NCBI GenBank assembly: GCA_038503035.1
Contig: JAVSML010000041.1
Coordinates: 704,634-768,633 of the forward strand
Direction of reading: 5' to 3'
Source: Crocodylus rhombifer
Taxonomy: Eukaryota > Chordata > Crocodylia > Crocodylidae
Length of the DNA: 64,000 nucleotides
A model generated the notes under the pieces. That model was not told the origin of the DNA. It saw only the letters and a program-made list of their open reading frames with translations, and searched no databases. The first letter of the stretch is position 1. Every line of letters begins with the position of its first letter. Below are positions 1 to 12,600 of this stretch, in pieces. The position numbers were made by a program, and so were the translations under genes.

Positions 1-1989
1 CAAAAACCAACTTCCAGATCTGCTTCAGACCCACAGCAATTGGCATACTTAACAGCAGTCTAAGCAGAAAAAACACTAATGTGCAAGTAAAAGGTTTGAT
101 TTTGAACACCTTTTCAACGTGAATACAGAAGTGGTCACTATACTAGTGATAACTCTTCAAAACCTTTTTGAGTAGTTCTGATAATACATGTGGCATGTAC
201 ACAACATGTGATGGTGTAATCTAATAGTTTTATTGCACTCAGTTGGGATGACCTGCATGGCTGCCTCACACTTTATGCTACTTAATGGGCCTGTCACTCT
301 GGTAAAACATGTCTATTCTACCACCACCATCTCTTCCTTGCATGTGCACAAGCACCATATAAACGAGGCCAAAAGAATTAACTATTGCCATTCTATTTCA
401 TACATAAGGGAGGCAGTTATTACAGCAGTACAACAGCAGCCTGTTATTACAGGGCCAGTTATTACAGCAGCCTGTGAGATACGTAGACGTAATTTACCAG
501 CTAAAGTAATGCAACTTTTGGCTATTGCAACAAACAGAAAATAGGTTAGTATGATTGACCCTCTTGTGCAAATATTATTTGAGGAAATAAATGACAGCTT
601 TACTTCTAATTTAGATGTCAGAGTGGAGCCCTGGGAATCAGAAAACCCAGGTCCCTGCTCTGCTGTTTGACTTCAAACAAATCATTTTCAACCTCCTGTG
701 CCTCCGTTTTCCCCATAATGGGACCAGTCCTAGCCATGACTCTTAAAGGTCATCAGAATGACTAGCTGAAAAGTGCTCTGCATTGTTCTATCCAATTAAA
801 CCTGTAAAAGAAAGGTAGGGTGACAACTACTATTCTCTCCAGCCATAAGAACTCTACATGCCTATAGCCTCCCCATTCCACAAACAATTACTTGTCTATC
901 CCAACTCAGTATGCACGCTGTAGCTAAGGCCAAATTCTGATGGTGATGTGACCAAAACCAAATCCAGTCAATATCTTGTTAGGAATTTTTAATTGTCTTG
1001 GCTGTTCTCAGGTTGAGATTACAGAGATGGCTATAGGACCTCTTAAGTCATTTCTGGGGCCTGGAGAGGCCCTAAAATTCAGCAGCCTTTCCTATAGCCA
1101 GTGCTGCCTGGAATCTGCAGGGCTGTGTGCTGATCTTCCATGGAGATTTGTCCCCTAATCATAGCTTTCAAAGATGGCTTTGGAACAGTTCTACTGTCTA
1201 CTCGATCTTCAGTCAAGGAATATATTGCCCTATGCTTATATGTGGCATAAAGCAGCTGGAGTATAGTGGAAGATCTTGCCCCATAAGCCTTTCCTAGCCC
1301 CATAGAAAGGAGCCAGACTGCTATCTGCCCTACCTATATTCCATTAAAAGCATGGCACCAATTCAGCTTGAATTTAAACTGGTGCTGCTTGGCTTCTCCC
1401 AGGGGACTGGCATCTGTGCAACCAGGGGAATAATTTGATCCATTCTGTTGGAAGGGGTGGGGGAATATAAACTAGTTCCCACACAGCACGATGATGTCCG
1501 GGAGTGTAAATACTGGCATTTTACTTACTTCCCACAGGTACTCTGTTGTCAAAAGGGAATTTTGCAAAACTAAATCAACAGGAGGCTGTGTTTATGCAGA
1601 CATAAACACAGGTGCAGGAGTGTCTTTGGGCAAAAATAACAACACTCCCTTTAGTTGTGTTATGCTAACTTCTGCCTGCATTGAACCTAGTATGATGTCT
1701 TTTATGGGAACTGTTATGGTGCTCAGTACACAAGAACATTTTCTCTTCTCCTTCCATGAGTGGTCCAGTTACTGCTAATAGACTGCATCTGCAACTAAAG
1801 ACTGCCATAAAAGTAGGCACCACAGGACAATGTCAAGCAGTGGTGCAGGGAAGAAGAGAAGAAGAATTCAGGATTCAACCCTAGTAATTGGTTTAAAGCC
1901 ATTATCCAAATTCTGATATTTGCGTGTGGTAAAAGTTCACGTGTATGATAGATCACTACAAGCACAGAGCTATACTATTTAGGGGGTGG
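1..1989. other. Upstream flank of CHMP3 without a recognisable gene
   Basis: This stretch is AT-rich with only short, stop-bounded open frames that resemble no protein I know and lack splice context. The one recognisable item is the MIR-like SINE near 605-795. In mammals RNF103 lies upstream of CHMP3 on the same strand, but I see none of its exons here. Confidence 0.5.
605..795 (+). repeat. MIR-like SINE remnant
   Basis: The segment follows the usual MIR layout: 'ccctgggaatcagaaaaccc', then 'ctctgctgtttgacttcaaa', then 'gcctccgttttccccataat'. This matches the conserved MIR core and its 'cctcagtttccccatctg' block. It is strongly diverged, as expected for an ancient amniote SINE. Confidence 0.65.
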
Positions 1990-2615
1990 CAGGGTTGCCA
2001 ACATAATTTTTTTTACTTTCAATCTGAAAGCTTTTTACTGACCGCCAGCCTCTTTTTTACTGACACATTTTCATTGATATGTGTTTTACTTAATGTAACT
2101 CATGCCCTCCTGCCTGATACCAGTTAAAAGGGCTGAGTTCAAATTTAGGGATTTGACATCAACCACAGTAAAAGGCTTTGGTTGTAAAACCATAGTAAAA
2201 ACGTTTGCAGTATTTTTTTTTCTTGGATTGGTAACCCTGCTTTATTACGATGGTCTTACACTGTGGTTCCCACCCCTGCTGCCAGGGACCCCCTACTCAC
2301 CCCTACACCCAGATGCCTCTGCCTGCACCCTGCACCATGCTCCCACCAGCCCCGCTTCCTCCGTCTTAGTGCGAACACCAAAAGAAGCCTACCTGATGCC
2401 CAGCAGCATTACAGGCAGCTTGGGACACAAGAGCAGTAGCACACGACTAAGAGAATGCTTCCTGCAGGGTGCTGCACTCCCACTTAACCACCAGGTGGTG
2501 CTGCCATTTTCTCTTTCAGAGCTTTTTTTTTTTTTTACTGACTGCTTAAGTCTTTTTACTAACTTTACTGACAGCCATTTTCAGCCCAGTATATTTACTG
2601 ACATCTGGCAACCCT
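1990..2615. mobile_element. Non-autonomous hAT-like DNA transposon, possibly composite
   Basis: The left end reads CAGGGTTGCCA (1990-2000) and the right end TGGCAACCCT (2606-2615), which form terminal inverted repeats. They are flanked by near-identical 8-bp sites, gggggtgg on the left and aggggtgg on the right, as hAT insertions leave. Short 'ttactgac' motifs recur near both ends (about 2035, 2056, 2535, 2568 and 2594). A third end-like piece, 'ggattggtaaccctgc' near 2225-2240, suggests two copies or an inserted middle. There is no transposase frame. Confidence 0.6.
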
Positions 2616-2663
2616 AGGGGTGGGAGAAGACTGGAGGTAGATATTCTCTGCTTAGGACTAGCA

Positions 2664-2845
2664 AAATCATAGACAATGAGGGTGGAAAGGGACCTCAACA
2701 AGTCATCTCGGCCACTCGCCCTGCTCAAAGCAGGCTCCTCCCCAACTAGCGGGGGAACTGCAGCAGCTTCTTTGGAGCATGGTCAATATATCCTCAAGAG
2801 ACCCCAGGTAGAGGACCGTGCCCTCTGCTACAGAGGAATGCAAAC
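2664..2845 (-). mobile_element. CR1 LINE 3'-end fragment (minus orientation)
   Basis: The text 'aatcatagacaatgagggtg' followed by 'gaaagggacctcaacaagtc' is the reverse complement of a CR1 3' end. It is 5'-truncated and decayed. Confidence 0.55.
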
Positions 2846-3390
2846 TCCCACCCCCCCTCCATACCCACCTGACCACGGGGTGATTTTTTTTTCTCAACCC
2901 CAAATGCGGTACTTGTTTTATTCTTTTTCCATAGTCAAAAAGTGACTGAAAACTAAGTGCTGGGTACATGGGGACGGGAGCAGGCGGGACCAGGGAGGCA
3001 GCGTTGCAAGGAGCAGAGGGGCTCTGGGCTGTCAGTGCCCCCGCTGCAAGGTGCAGAGCTGCTGTGGCCGGGGTGGGGTGGGGGCGAAGGCCGTGTTTCG
3101 CAGCCCCCAGGACGTTTTGTGAGGTTGCAGCTGGGCCTCATCTGGGCCCCCTGGCCTGTGTGTGGCGCCCCCATATGTCCCTCTGGCCCGGGTCTCTCCG
3201 CAGCTGTGAGGGGACGCCCCGGGGCCCTGCTCAGCCCCTGTGGGCAGCCAGCACATGCCTCTGCCAGTATCCACAGCAGCCAGGGCATGAAGTGGTTAAA
3301 CAACCCCCTCCCCCTTCTGTGACGCTCCCTCTGTGACTGTCTACAATCACCTGCACTTAAAAGGTTAAATGCCCCCCCCCTTTGTGCCAG

Positions 3391-3402
3391 TGCGCATGCG
3401 CA
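3391..3402. promoter_or_regulatory. NRF1 site (perfect palindrome)
   Basis: TGCGCATGCGCA is an exact match to the palindromic NRF1 consensus, 219 bp upstream of the CHMP3 start codon in the CpG island. Confidence 0.7.
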
Positions 3403-3496
3403 AGACCCCATCCTGCCCTCGCCTAGCAGCGAGCACAAAAAGCGTGCGGCGTTATTTCTTTCTCCTCCCAGGGGGCTGCGCACGCGCTGCAGCGGC

Positions 3497-3504
3497 CACG
3501 TGAC
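3497..3504 (+). promoter_or_regulatory. E-box CACGTGAC (USF/TFE-type, CLEAR-like)
   Basis: CACGTGAC preceded by GGC resembles both the USF E-box and the CLEAR element GTCACGTGAC bound by TFEB/TFE3. A TFEB link would suit an endolysosomal gene, but the flank is imperfect and only binding data could show it. Confidence 0.5.
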
Positions 3505-3564
3505 CCTCGGGCGGAAGAAAGGAGGGAAGGGATGGGCCGGGTCGCGAATTTCCCTGCCTCTTGC

Positions 3565-3572
3565 TGACGTAG
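3565..3572 (+). promoter_or_regulatory. CRE-like half site TGACGTAG
   Basis: TGACGTAG differs by one base from the CREB/ATF octamer TGACGTCA's relative TGACGTAA and lies 49 bp upstream of the start codon. Confidence 0.4.
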
Positions 3573-3591
3573 TGGAGGAGGGGACGGAAAC

Positions 3592-3598
3592 CCGGAAG
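3592..3598 (+). promoter_or_regulatory. ETS/GABPA site CCGGAAG
   Basis: CCGGAAG is the core ETS-family motif common next to transcription starts of CpG-island genes. It sits 23 bp upstream of the CHMP3 ATG, so it may lie in the 5' UTR. Confidence 0.5.
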
Positions 3599-3620
3599 GG
3601 CCAGAACGCGCAGGGCGGCG

Positions 3621-3665
3621 ATGGGCCTGTTCGGGAAGACCCCGGAGAAGCCGCCGAAGGAGCTG
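3621..3665 (+). CDS. CHMP3: CHMP3 coding exon 1
   Basis: 45 nt, coding MGLFGKTPEKPPKEL. The ATG lies in a GC-rich context (ggcgATGG). The donor gtaatg follows a complete codon (phase 0). Confidence 0.95.
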
Positions 3666-6600
3666 GTAATGGCGGTGGGCGCGGGGCGGCCGTTGTCATG
3701 GCGGCGGGCTAGGCCGTAGCCAGGCCCGCGGGGGGTCGGCCGGAGCGCGGGCCCCACGAGAGGCGCCGGGGGTGCTGGCAGGTGGGGCGGGCAGGTGCGA
3801 AGCCTGGGAGGAGTCCGGGTGGGTGATGCTGGCTAGGGCCTTCCCCTGGGGCACCCCCACGGCTAGCGAGTTTGAGGAGCCTGCAGGCCCCGAGGCAGAG
3901 CTGGTAAACCTCCAGCAACTCGTTGAATGCCGGCCTCGTGCAGGGAGTCTCGGAGGCAGCAGAAGAAAGCATGTCCGATCGGGTGAGAGAAGAGAATTTT
4001 CCCTCGAAGAGAAAAATGGAGGACGTGACGACATGGGGCTCCGTGGGGGCGGTCGCCCCGATTCACACCCCCCAAGGGCTAGCCCTGGGTGCAGGTCGTC
4101 GGAATCAGCGGGACAGCTATTGAAGAAGAAATGGCAGAAAGTCTCTTGTGAGAGCAGATCATCTCCATTGCTGATCGCTTCGGCAGCCCGCGAGCGAACG
4201 CCGCTCATCTGCGAGCGAATGTTGTTCTCTGCCAGGAGGCTGCCGACGCACTTTTTGGCGCCCTCCTCGTGTCCGGGGTGTTGCAGAAAGTGGAGCCGTG
4301 GGCAGGAGTGGAGCTAGATTTGCGATTGGATGGAAGCGCTGCAGCACAGTGGTCTCCAGAGCTCTTCCCACTTCTCCTGAGACTGCAGGTGGGAGGGTTG
4401 TGTGGGTCAGTGGCAAACCGCCTCTCCAGCGCTAGTACCTCTCTCCTGCTCCCCAAGGTCCTGTAACAATTGGGAAGCTGTGGAGGAAGGGGTGGGAGCG
4501 AGGGTTGTTTCTGCTTTCCCACAGCTGGGAAGTGACTTGCCGATATGTGCTAGTGACTGACGCACGCACCGTGGGCTGACAGGGCAGTTGAGTGAGGAGC
4601 TCATGACCAATTTATTTTTGGGTAGGAATGACTATGGGACCACATTGTGTACCAGCCTAAGTGGTTTTCTGTCTAGAACAGAGGTAGGCAACGTTTTTTG
4701 GCTGGAGTGCCGAAAGCCCTCACATACCTAACTTGGAAAGTGCAGTCTACAAAGTGTGCAGGAGACTTTTTGTTTTTCCAAGGATTGTGTCAATCCAGGA
4801 GCATGTTGACGTGATTTTTTTTTTTTGGCTTTGTCCACATACAGATGATGGACCAGTTTCATTTAATATGTGGAGGGTTTTTTTAACTGACAGAAGTAAA
4901 CTGATACAAAACAGTCTTTCAGGTCAAGTAGCTTTTTACTAAGTGGCTCTAAATTGAAATAGGTATGTGTATATAGACCTACACTGGCTTCGCTGAAATT
5001 GGCTAAAAAAAAATCTCAAATAAAAGTGGTGCCATTTTGTGTGTAGAAGAAGTCTTTCTTGATCCATTCCTCTTCGCACAAGGACCCATTACAGTATGAA
5101 CAGTTGTTAATCCAGCCTGTCTCCTTTCATACGGTGTCAGATACCAACTCCCAAATCTGAGCCACTCTCTGGTGTTACCGCTCAATGTGTGGATTTCATC
5201 TGCCCCATCCGAGCATTTGTAATTGCAGCTTTTGACTGTGTGCTGTGCTGTTGGGTACTGCATTCACACAGGGAGCTGTCCAAGATGTTCATGTTGTGAA
5301 GTGTTGTTTTGAAGCGTCCATATCCAGATCTCAATCTGTTCAGCTTGACCCATGGCAACTTTTCCAATCCAGCCTCTTATTTGCTTACATAAAAAGACGT
5401 TGACTCTACATCCGTCTAAAACTCTTTGAATCTCAGTATACAAGTTTCCTGTCTGCTTTGGTTGTAATTCTCAGTTCAGAGAGAAACAACACAACTGAGG
5501 AAGGTGGTGTTCAACTTGATGATTAGTACCAATTCATTTTTTTTTCCATGCCAGCCCTATGCTCCAGTGTCTAAAATAGCCTTTTAACTAGGGAGCACTT
5601 GTAATTTCACATCATATTTACTAATTTAACAAGGATAATATTGCTATTGCTGCTACTAGTTACCTAACACAGGACACTGAGTTTTATGCCTATTCCATTT
5701 GCTTAACATAGTACAATTTACAGCTGTCTGTGATTTCTTTTTAAATGATCTTTAGATCACCAGAGACAGGTATTGCCTGTGAGGTCAAGCCGCTGAAGAT
5801 GTATGAGCTCTACTCCTTTCCTCCCATAGTAGTTGCCAGGGGTCCTGCTCTCCTTGAGATGGCTACCCTCCCCCATTACTAGCTAGCCACCATGCTATAT
5901 CTGTTTGAATGAGTAGGCCTGGGATTTTTTTTGCCTCTTTACTGCTACTCACACATTTATAAAGTAATGAAATACAGTCCATGTTCTACAGCTGGGAAAC
6001 AAAGGTGCATAAAGATCAAGTGACTTACTCAGAGTAATGTGGCAAATCTGAGGCTGAGCTGGAAACAGAACCCAGACTCCCTTCATTGCTGTCTTCAACT
6101 AATCATGAGGCCAGTGCTAATCAACAGAGGAGATGGAGCTGAGAAGTAGCAGGTTCAACTTTGACATGACTATTGCTATGGTCCCTCCACGCTATCTTAG
6201 ACAGTAGCATGAATGAGATTTAAATAGAGCTGCACTGATATATTGGGCCAGGTCGTATTGATACTGCTAAAAGGAAAACTGTCATTATTGGGAATTGGCC
6301 TTTTTTGCTCATGTGGCTAATAATGTTACCGATAGATGTGACATGCATGCACGCAGCCACAGCATGCACGTGACCAGGACTGTAATCTGGCAGCTTGGAG
6401 AGCAGTGTCTGGCCAGTAAAGTGTTGGGGGGGCAACTTAAGGCCCCCATAGTGAGGGAGGGAGTGTGGGGGCTGGGGGGGCAACTTAAGGCCCCCATGGT
6501 GAGGGGGGGAGCGTGGGGGCAGGGCCTGCCCAGGCGGGGGGGGGGGGGAATGGAGCCACAGGTAGCTTGTCTGCAAGAGGGGGGCAGCTCCTGCTGCTAT

Positions 6601-9600
6601 GCACACCCCTGGGGGAGGCACAGGGTGGGGGTATGTGCTCCCCCCCCGATTTGTGCTTGGGGCAAGGGTGGGCTGGAGGCTGCACTGACCTCTTCCTGGC
6701 AGGGGGCCTGGGCCAGGGCTGTATTTAGGGCAGGCAGTGACAGCACTGGGAGGGGGGACCATGGGGTGTGCTATGGCCACCCCAAAATTCCTCGTAGTCC
6801 CTCCTCCCAGTGCTGCTGCCTACCCTGAGCACAGCCCCAGCCAAGCCCACACTCCAGGAAGAGGCTGGCCCAGCCCCTGGCCCTAAGCCTGCAGCAGGCA
6901 GCCCCCTGTGCACAAATCCAGGGGGCATATAGCCCCTATCCCTCTGCCAGGTGGGGGTGTGCAGTAGCAGGAACCACCCACAGCTCTGTCCCACGCCCTG
7001 CCCTGCCTCTGCCCCACTCCCTCCCTCACTGTGGGGACCTCAGTCTGCCCCCCCACCATGCCTTTTCCCACTCCCCTCCACAGACTTACTGGTCGGACAC
7101 TACTCTCCAATCTGCCAGGCTGCATCTTGGCAATTGGATCGGTATCGACTTATATGGATAGATTATAATTGACAATTGGTATCAACCAAAAAAATATTTA
7201 TTGGTGCACCCCTAGATGTAAGGCTTGTTTCCATAGTAGAGGTGTAATTGTAGCTAATTTTGGGTCAGCTGGGAAATAGGTTTGTCTGTATAAATCTGCG
7301 CACTCGACTCATGGGAGCTTGTTCCAGGACACAAATATTGGAATAAATACTTGTGGAGTGCCCAGAAAAGTAGCTAGATTTGCTGACTGCTGTTAGTTGA
7401 CAGTCCATTAACTGGAGTTTAATAATAATTCTAACGTGGACTTGCCTGAGGGGGGTAGGCAGCCTTTTAAACACCTGCTTACCAAGCTGATGCTTGTGCT
7501 CAGGCTCACATCTCCTCACCCCAGCAATTTTGTGTAGTGCTGTGCTTGCCTGGCTCTCTGGAAAAATAAAGGAAACTAACCCTGGAAAGCAGAAGTGCAC
7601 CAATACATCGGTCCCATACCGTATCGGCACTGATATAAGGAAAATCGACATAATCAGGTTTTTGGCTGATGTGGCTGGTAGTGTTGCCAATAAATGCCGC
7701 GTGCATACATGCAGTTGCAGGGCAGCACACAGATGATCAGAGTGCTGAAGATGTGATCAGGGCATCTGCCTGGTGGGGACATCTGCAAGTGTGGTGCAGG
7801 GAGGCACTTGCAAGGTGGGCTGCCCAGGGGTTCATGGCTTGCACTGGTATGGCCCACACAGCGTGCAGCCCTCACTGGTGTGATCTGTGCATCCTGTGGC
7901 CCCCAGCTGCTTAGTTAACATTGGCAGTCAAGGATGATTGTCTTGTCTGTGGATCTCAGAGTGGCTGACAAGGCCAATACAGGATCGACAGGTTCTATTG
8001 CAACTCAAGCATGTGTTTCCATGTGGGGTGGATGGCTCTGTATTCCTGATTAGGTCTATGGCACTGTTTCTTCCACTCCTGCTTTTCTGTGTCCTGTTGT
8101 CATTGTGAGGTTTCAGAATACTGAGATCCTTGAAGTAGAGTCTTCGTCTATTTGGAGCGGTCCTGGACGATAGCCTCTCATGAGTTGATGCTGATGATGC
8201 ATTTTTTTTCAAGTTTTTGAAGCGCTTTCTCTGCCAGTCTTGGTTTTCCTGCTCTGGTTTTCTCTACACTTATCTTACTGCCCATAAAGGTTATACTGTT
8301 GCTAAAGGGAAGGAAAAACGAGCAGAGAGCAATCATGAAATAATGGGTTTTCATCGAAAGCCTGTAACTGAAAACTGCCAAATTTTCTCTGCAAATCCTG
8401 CAAAACTATCTGAGCCTCCACATACATGAATCTCCCTTCCTCTTTCCTCTTCTAGATGCACATTTTAAATTTGTTCCAGTGCTGCAGGTTTCATAAACAG
8501 TAGCTTGTTTTTGTTTGATAGGACTTATGTGGTGCTGGCCACTGAGGAGCACCAGGCACATTAGCTTCGGTGGCTGTCGAAGGCCTGATTCTGATGTTTT
8601 CACTCCGTGAGCAATGCTTGCTGTGGGACTGGTCCAAACATGTTCCATTGCACTTGCTCCACTAGAATTGTTTTCTGCAACTCCATGCTTGGTTATTGGA
8701 ATAAGTTCTATTTGGATAAGTACAGATCTGCTGCATTTGCACGTCAGAGCAGTTGTTCCATTCAGCGGGCCAACTGGAATCCCTTTCCAGGTCTGAATGT
8801 ATTATATATGTACTCATGTGTACATCTTCTAAACTGGACAGAGTAGTCGTCTTGGAGTTCCTGCATGGCATGCGGAGCATGTACGTAACTCTGTCAGAGG
8901 CTTGTTTCCTAGGGAAAGGGGTGTGATGTCTTTCTAAAGAGCTTAGTTTGTGAATATGCTTTAAAAACCTACCTACAAAGCTCACTTCTTAAAAATGGGT
9001 CAGTTCAATGATATCTGCTTTCTTTTCTTTTTTTTAGGTAAATGAATGGTCACTGAAGATGAGGAAAGAAATGAGAGTGATAGACAGACAGATTCGAGGT
9101 TTGTATCTTCACATCTTTTTCCTTTCTCTATCAGTTCCAATGAAAACGCTAGAAAAGCACCCTTGGACTTCTCAGGAACTTTAATCTATACATTCTAGAT
9201 ATAGAAATGAAAAATTGGATGAAAAGTCTAAACCTGCTCTTAGGATCACATACAGACTTGGTGTAAGCATTGGAAACCCTTCTGGAAGTCTGTATGGGGA
9301 AGATGTTTCAGAATTACTTAAGTCTCACACACTTTCAATACAAGTAACACTCCTAAATCCCATTTGGTAAAGTGACTTGAGTTTTACGGCCTAAGTTGCT
9401 TGGGCACTTCTGAAAACTTTAGTTTAGGTCAAACTATCCAGGAACCTCAGCTATGTAGGTCATATTTTAGGTGAAGCAAGCGTGCAATGGTGTACAGCAA
9501 ATATAAAAATCAAGTGTAATTTACCTGTCATTTGAGGAAGTGGCAAACAGGAGGGTGTAAGATAAGGAACAAGGTCTTGCTTCCAGTAATCCAGGGGAGT

Positions 9601-12600
9601 TTTCTATTGACTTCAGTGGGTGCAGCATTAGGCCTTCTATATAGTCAGGGATGGGAAAGGTGCTTGGTCTTGAACTATGTCGTTATATTTTTCTGATTTG
9701 TTTCTTTCTCTCCACCTTCCCAGCAGCTGAAAAGTTTTAAAACTGAGCTGTTCACCAGGGTTTTCTCTGGGGCCATATTGGCAGAGGACTTTCTGTATTG
9801 GCTTTTGGTTACTGGATGTTTGTTTTTTAAATGCGCAGTTCCTATTTAATCTCTTGGTAAGTCCAGATGTGTGCGCATGTGCAGTTGGTGGCACCTCAAA
9901 ACTGTTTGAGGCACTGCAAACTGCACACAGTGCACATGCACCCATTCACCATACTGCAGATTAGCAGCATGGTGTCAAAATTTGACACTAGGAGAGCTGT
10001 GTCAAAAAAACCCCAAAAAACTGCCACCAAAAAAAGCAGCATAGTGCACATGGCATCAGTGTGCACGGTCAGAAATGGAGCCTGGCTGTCCAGAGCCACG
10101 CTATGACTGCTGGCCAAACTCCATACAGCCGGATCAGTGCTGCTGCTATCCTGGGACACCCACCAGTCCCCAGGTAGGGCTGCTGGGGCAAAGGAGTTGG
10201 TCCCAACCTTTATCCCACCCAGTACAATTTGGCACGCACCAGAGTGTGCATGCAGGGGTGTGCCCTTGGGCAAAAAGCAGTAGGACAAATATGTGCTGCT
10301 GCTGTTCATGCTGTGGGAAAATGTGTGCACTTGTCTGTATGTGCCCTCTGTGTGTCTGTAAAATGGGAACAGAGTCTGTGTACCTTATAGGAGCGCTGAG
10401 ACTTTCTTATGTTCGTAAAGCGCTTTGACTTCCACATGTATCGGATGCTAGTCTTAAACAAGTCAGACGAGACTAATCCTATCTGCAAATTGTATGTTAG
10501 AGTTTATGCATGTTAAAAGAGCAAACTGGGTACATCATTGTTCTTGGTAATCACATTTACAAAGCTTTGTTTCATCTCAGTTTTAGAAGGGTTTAGTATT
10601 TCACTTGATGTAGCAGTATGGGATTAGTCTACATAGCAGACGGATTGAGGCAAGGAGATCAGACTGTCAGAACTTTTTTTTTTTAATGTCACTTTAAAGT
10701 ATACAGCCTTGCTTTGTGTATGTTGAATCCAGGTAAGTAAGGTTACTTGGGATCTAATCATGGAAACATCTAGTTCTCAGAAGCTGTAGCTGGAAGGCAA
10801 CAAAATGAGAGGCCTGTAAGATGCATGCATTTTATACACCTATCAATGCAGCAGCCTGTTGTTAGGAAGCCAATGTAGTATGTCATTCAAAGTGTCTTCC
10901 TTCAAGCCTTCATCCTGGGTCAGACCTAGCCTCTTGAGGGGACTCCATTCAGAGTACATTGCTGTTTTGTGTAAGAACTGGGCCCCATCCATCATTTGCT
11001 GTTGACATGCCATGCTAATTGTCTGGATGTAGCAGCCATTGACCCAACATTTTACTGGGTGTGCTTGTGTTACTACAACAGTTGGCTTCAGATTCTAATG
11101 TACTAATACCCTGTTTCATACCATCTGTTACTGGATTGTTCTTGTTTTGATGATGCTTTTTGTTTGGTATGATTTGGTTTTGATAACCAGAATGTTGTTT
11201 CAAATTTTCCTGCATGTTCAGATAAATGGAATGTGTCCTATTCTGTCTGTGAGGATATTCATTAATGTAGGAGCAGTGTAGGACTTAGTCCTGCCAAGAA
11301 CACTTTAACCAAAGAGCTTGAATTTCCAGTGCCCAAGAGCTGCATCACAATCCCTTTTAACAGTTCATGCATGCATGCAAGGCACAGCTCTGTCCTCAAG
11401 CCAGCAGCCATGGAAGAGCTACCAGTGAACTGTCTTTGGCTCACTGGTGGGCTTTTAGTATTGCCTTCCAAAGACTGAGTTCACCACTCCTGTGGCACTC
11501 TCCCTTCTAGTGATTGCTAGCAGTCCCTTGTGTAACAACACTGTCCATATATAAAAGCTGTCAGTTGATAGATCATGGCAGCTTGTTGTGTATTAAAATT
11601 ATACAGGACTGTGCAAAACCTGGAAAATGCGTGTCGGACTTCTGTGACAAAACCATTTAAAATTGTTAGCTCCTGAGCAGAATGTGCTCAGCTCAGCTCA
11701 TTCAGTGTTTCTTTGTTGCTTAAGGCCAGTGACTAGCTTGCAGGAAAAAAGAATATTTCATTTTCTTAGTATCTTGCCTTCTAGCACCTCAGTTCCATTT
11801 AAAAAATGCAAGCTAAGCCTCTCGATACAACTGTGAATAAGAACACCTGTCTCCCAACAGACTGGGAAACAGGCATGAGGAAAATTAGTTTTATTGGACA
11901 GAAAGGAACCTCCAGGACTGTCCAACACCCTGCATGATACAGGATCTGCTGTTCCTAAGCAGCAGTTTCTGTTGTCCTGCTGTTCTGTTCTACTCCTCTT
12001 TGGATCTCCTCCAGTTTCTCAGCATCCCTAAAATGCCGTGCCCAGAACTGGACACAGTGGAGGCCTCTCCAGTGCTGAATAGTCAGTCACCTTGCTTATG
12101 TAGCAAACCACTGGCACAGCTGCATGGGAAAGCTGGGAATAAGATCTGTCTCTTCTGATCATCCTGTTACACTTCCTTTATAGTGAAGAAAATTCATACA
12201 GTTAGATTGTCTTGGCCTTTAAACCAGGTGAGTTATACCTACTGTAAAAATAGAGAACTACTGGCGCTCCTGGCCTCCTAAAAGGTCAGTGAGGAAGGCT
12301 TTGTGTAAAATGGATTAATCTTGGCATTTCCTGCACAATGTAGGGGATTTGTCTTCACTACCTTAAACACTCTTATGGGCACTTAGAGGCCCTGCCCCAG
12401 TGTCCTAGAAAGTACAGGGTCGTTTATACTATCTAGACAGCTCCCAGTTGCTTATAAGCATATATTCCTTGTGGCTAACAGGATGAAAACAACACTAAGC
12501 CAGACATTTCTGAAAGAGATTATTCGTTTTTGAAGAGAGAATGCTTTTGGTCCCTGTGGATTGGCTGAGCCTGATGTCTTAGAACATCTCTCATCAAATG

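Larger units (their letters stand above)
2960..4560. promoter_or_regulatory. CHMP3: CpG-rich promoter region of CHMP3
   Basis: GC content and CpG density rise sharply from about 2960, peak around the CHMP3 start codon at 3621, and fade into intron 1 by about 4560. No TATA box sits upstream of the ATG, but several housekeeping-type sites do (NRF1, E-box, CRE-like and ETS, listed separately). This fits a CpG-island promoter of a broadly expressed gene. The exact transcription start cannot be read from sequence. Long open frames inside this region result from high GC and are not genes. Confidence 0.75.
3666..9037 (+). other. CHMP3: CHMP3 intron 1
   Basis: 5.4 kb from donor gtaatg to acceptor tttttag. 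It holds the tail of the CpG island, a hAT scrap, a MIR, the 1-kb palindromic element (6225-7214), a second partial copy of that element, and a LINE remnant on the minus strand. 4750-5975 and 8215-9037 show nothing I recognise. Confidence 0.85.

Noticed and set aside
2953..4317. Several long open frames on both strands (up to 248 codons)
   Set aside because: They lie in the CpG island, where stop codons are rare, and read as low-complexity Pro/Gly/Arg/Ser text in all frames.
6220..7125. Overlapping Pro/Gly-rich open frames
   Set aside because: They come from the G-rich and C-rich arms of the palindromic transposon; no domain or splice context.
9870..10340. Possible inverted-repeat transposon around 'gtgcgcatgtgcag'
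   Set aside because: Facing motifs exist, but I could not define ends or a target duplication, so I only mention it under CHMP3 intron 2.
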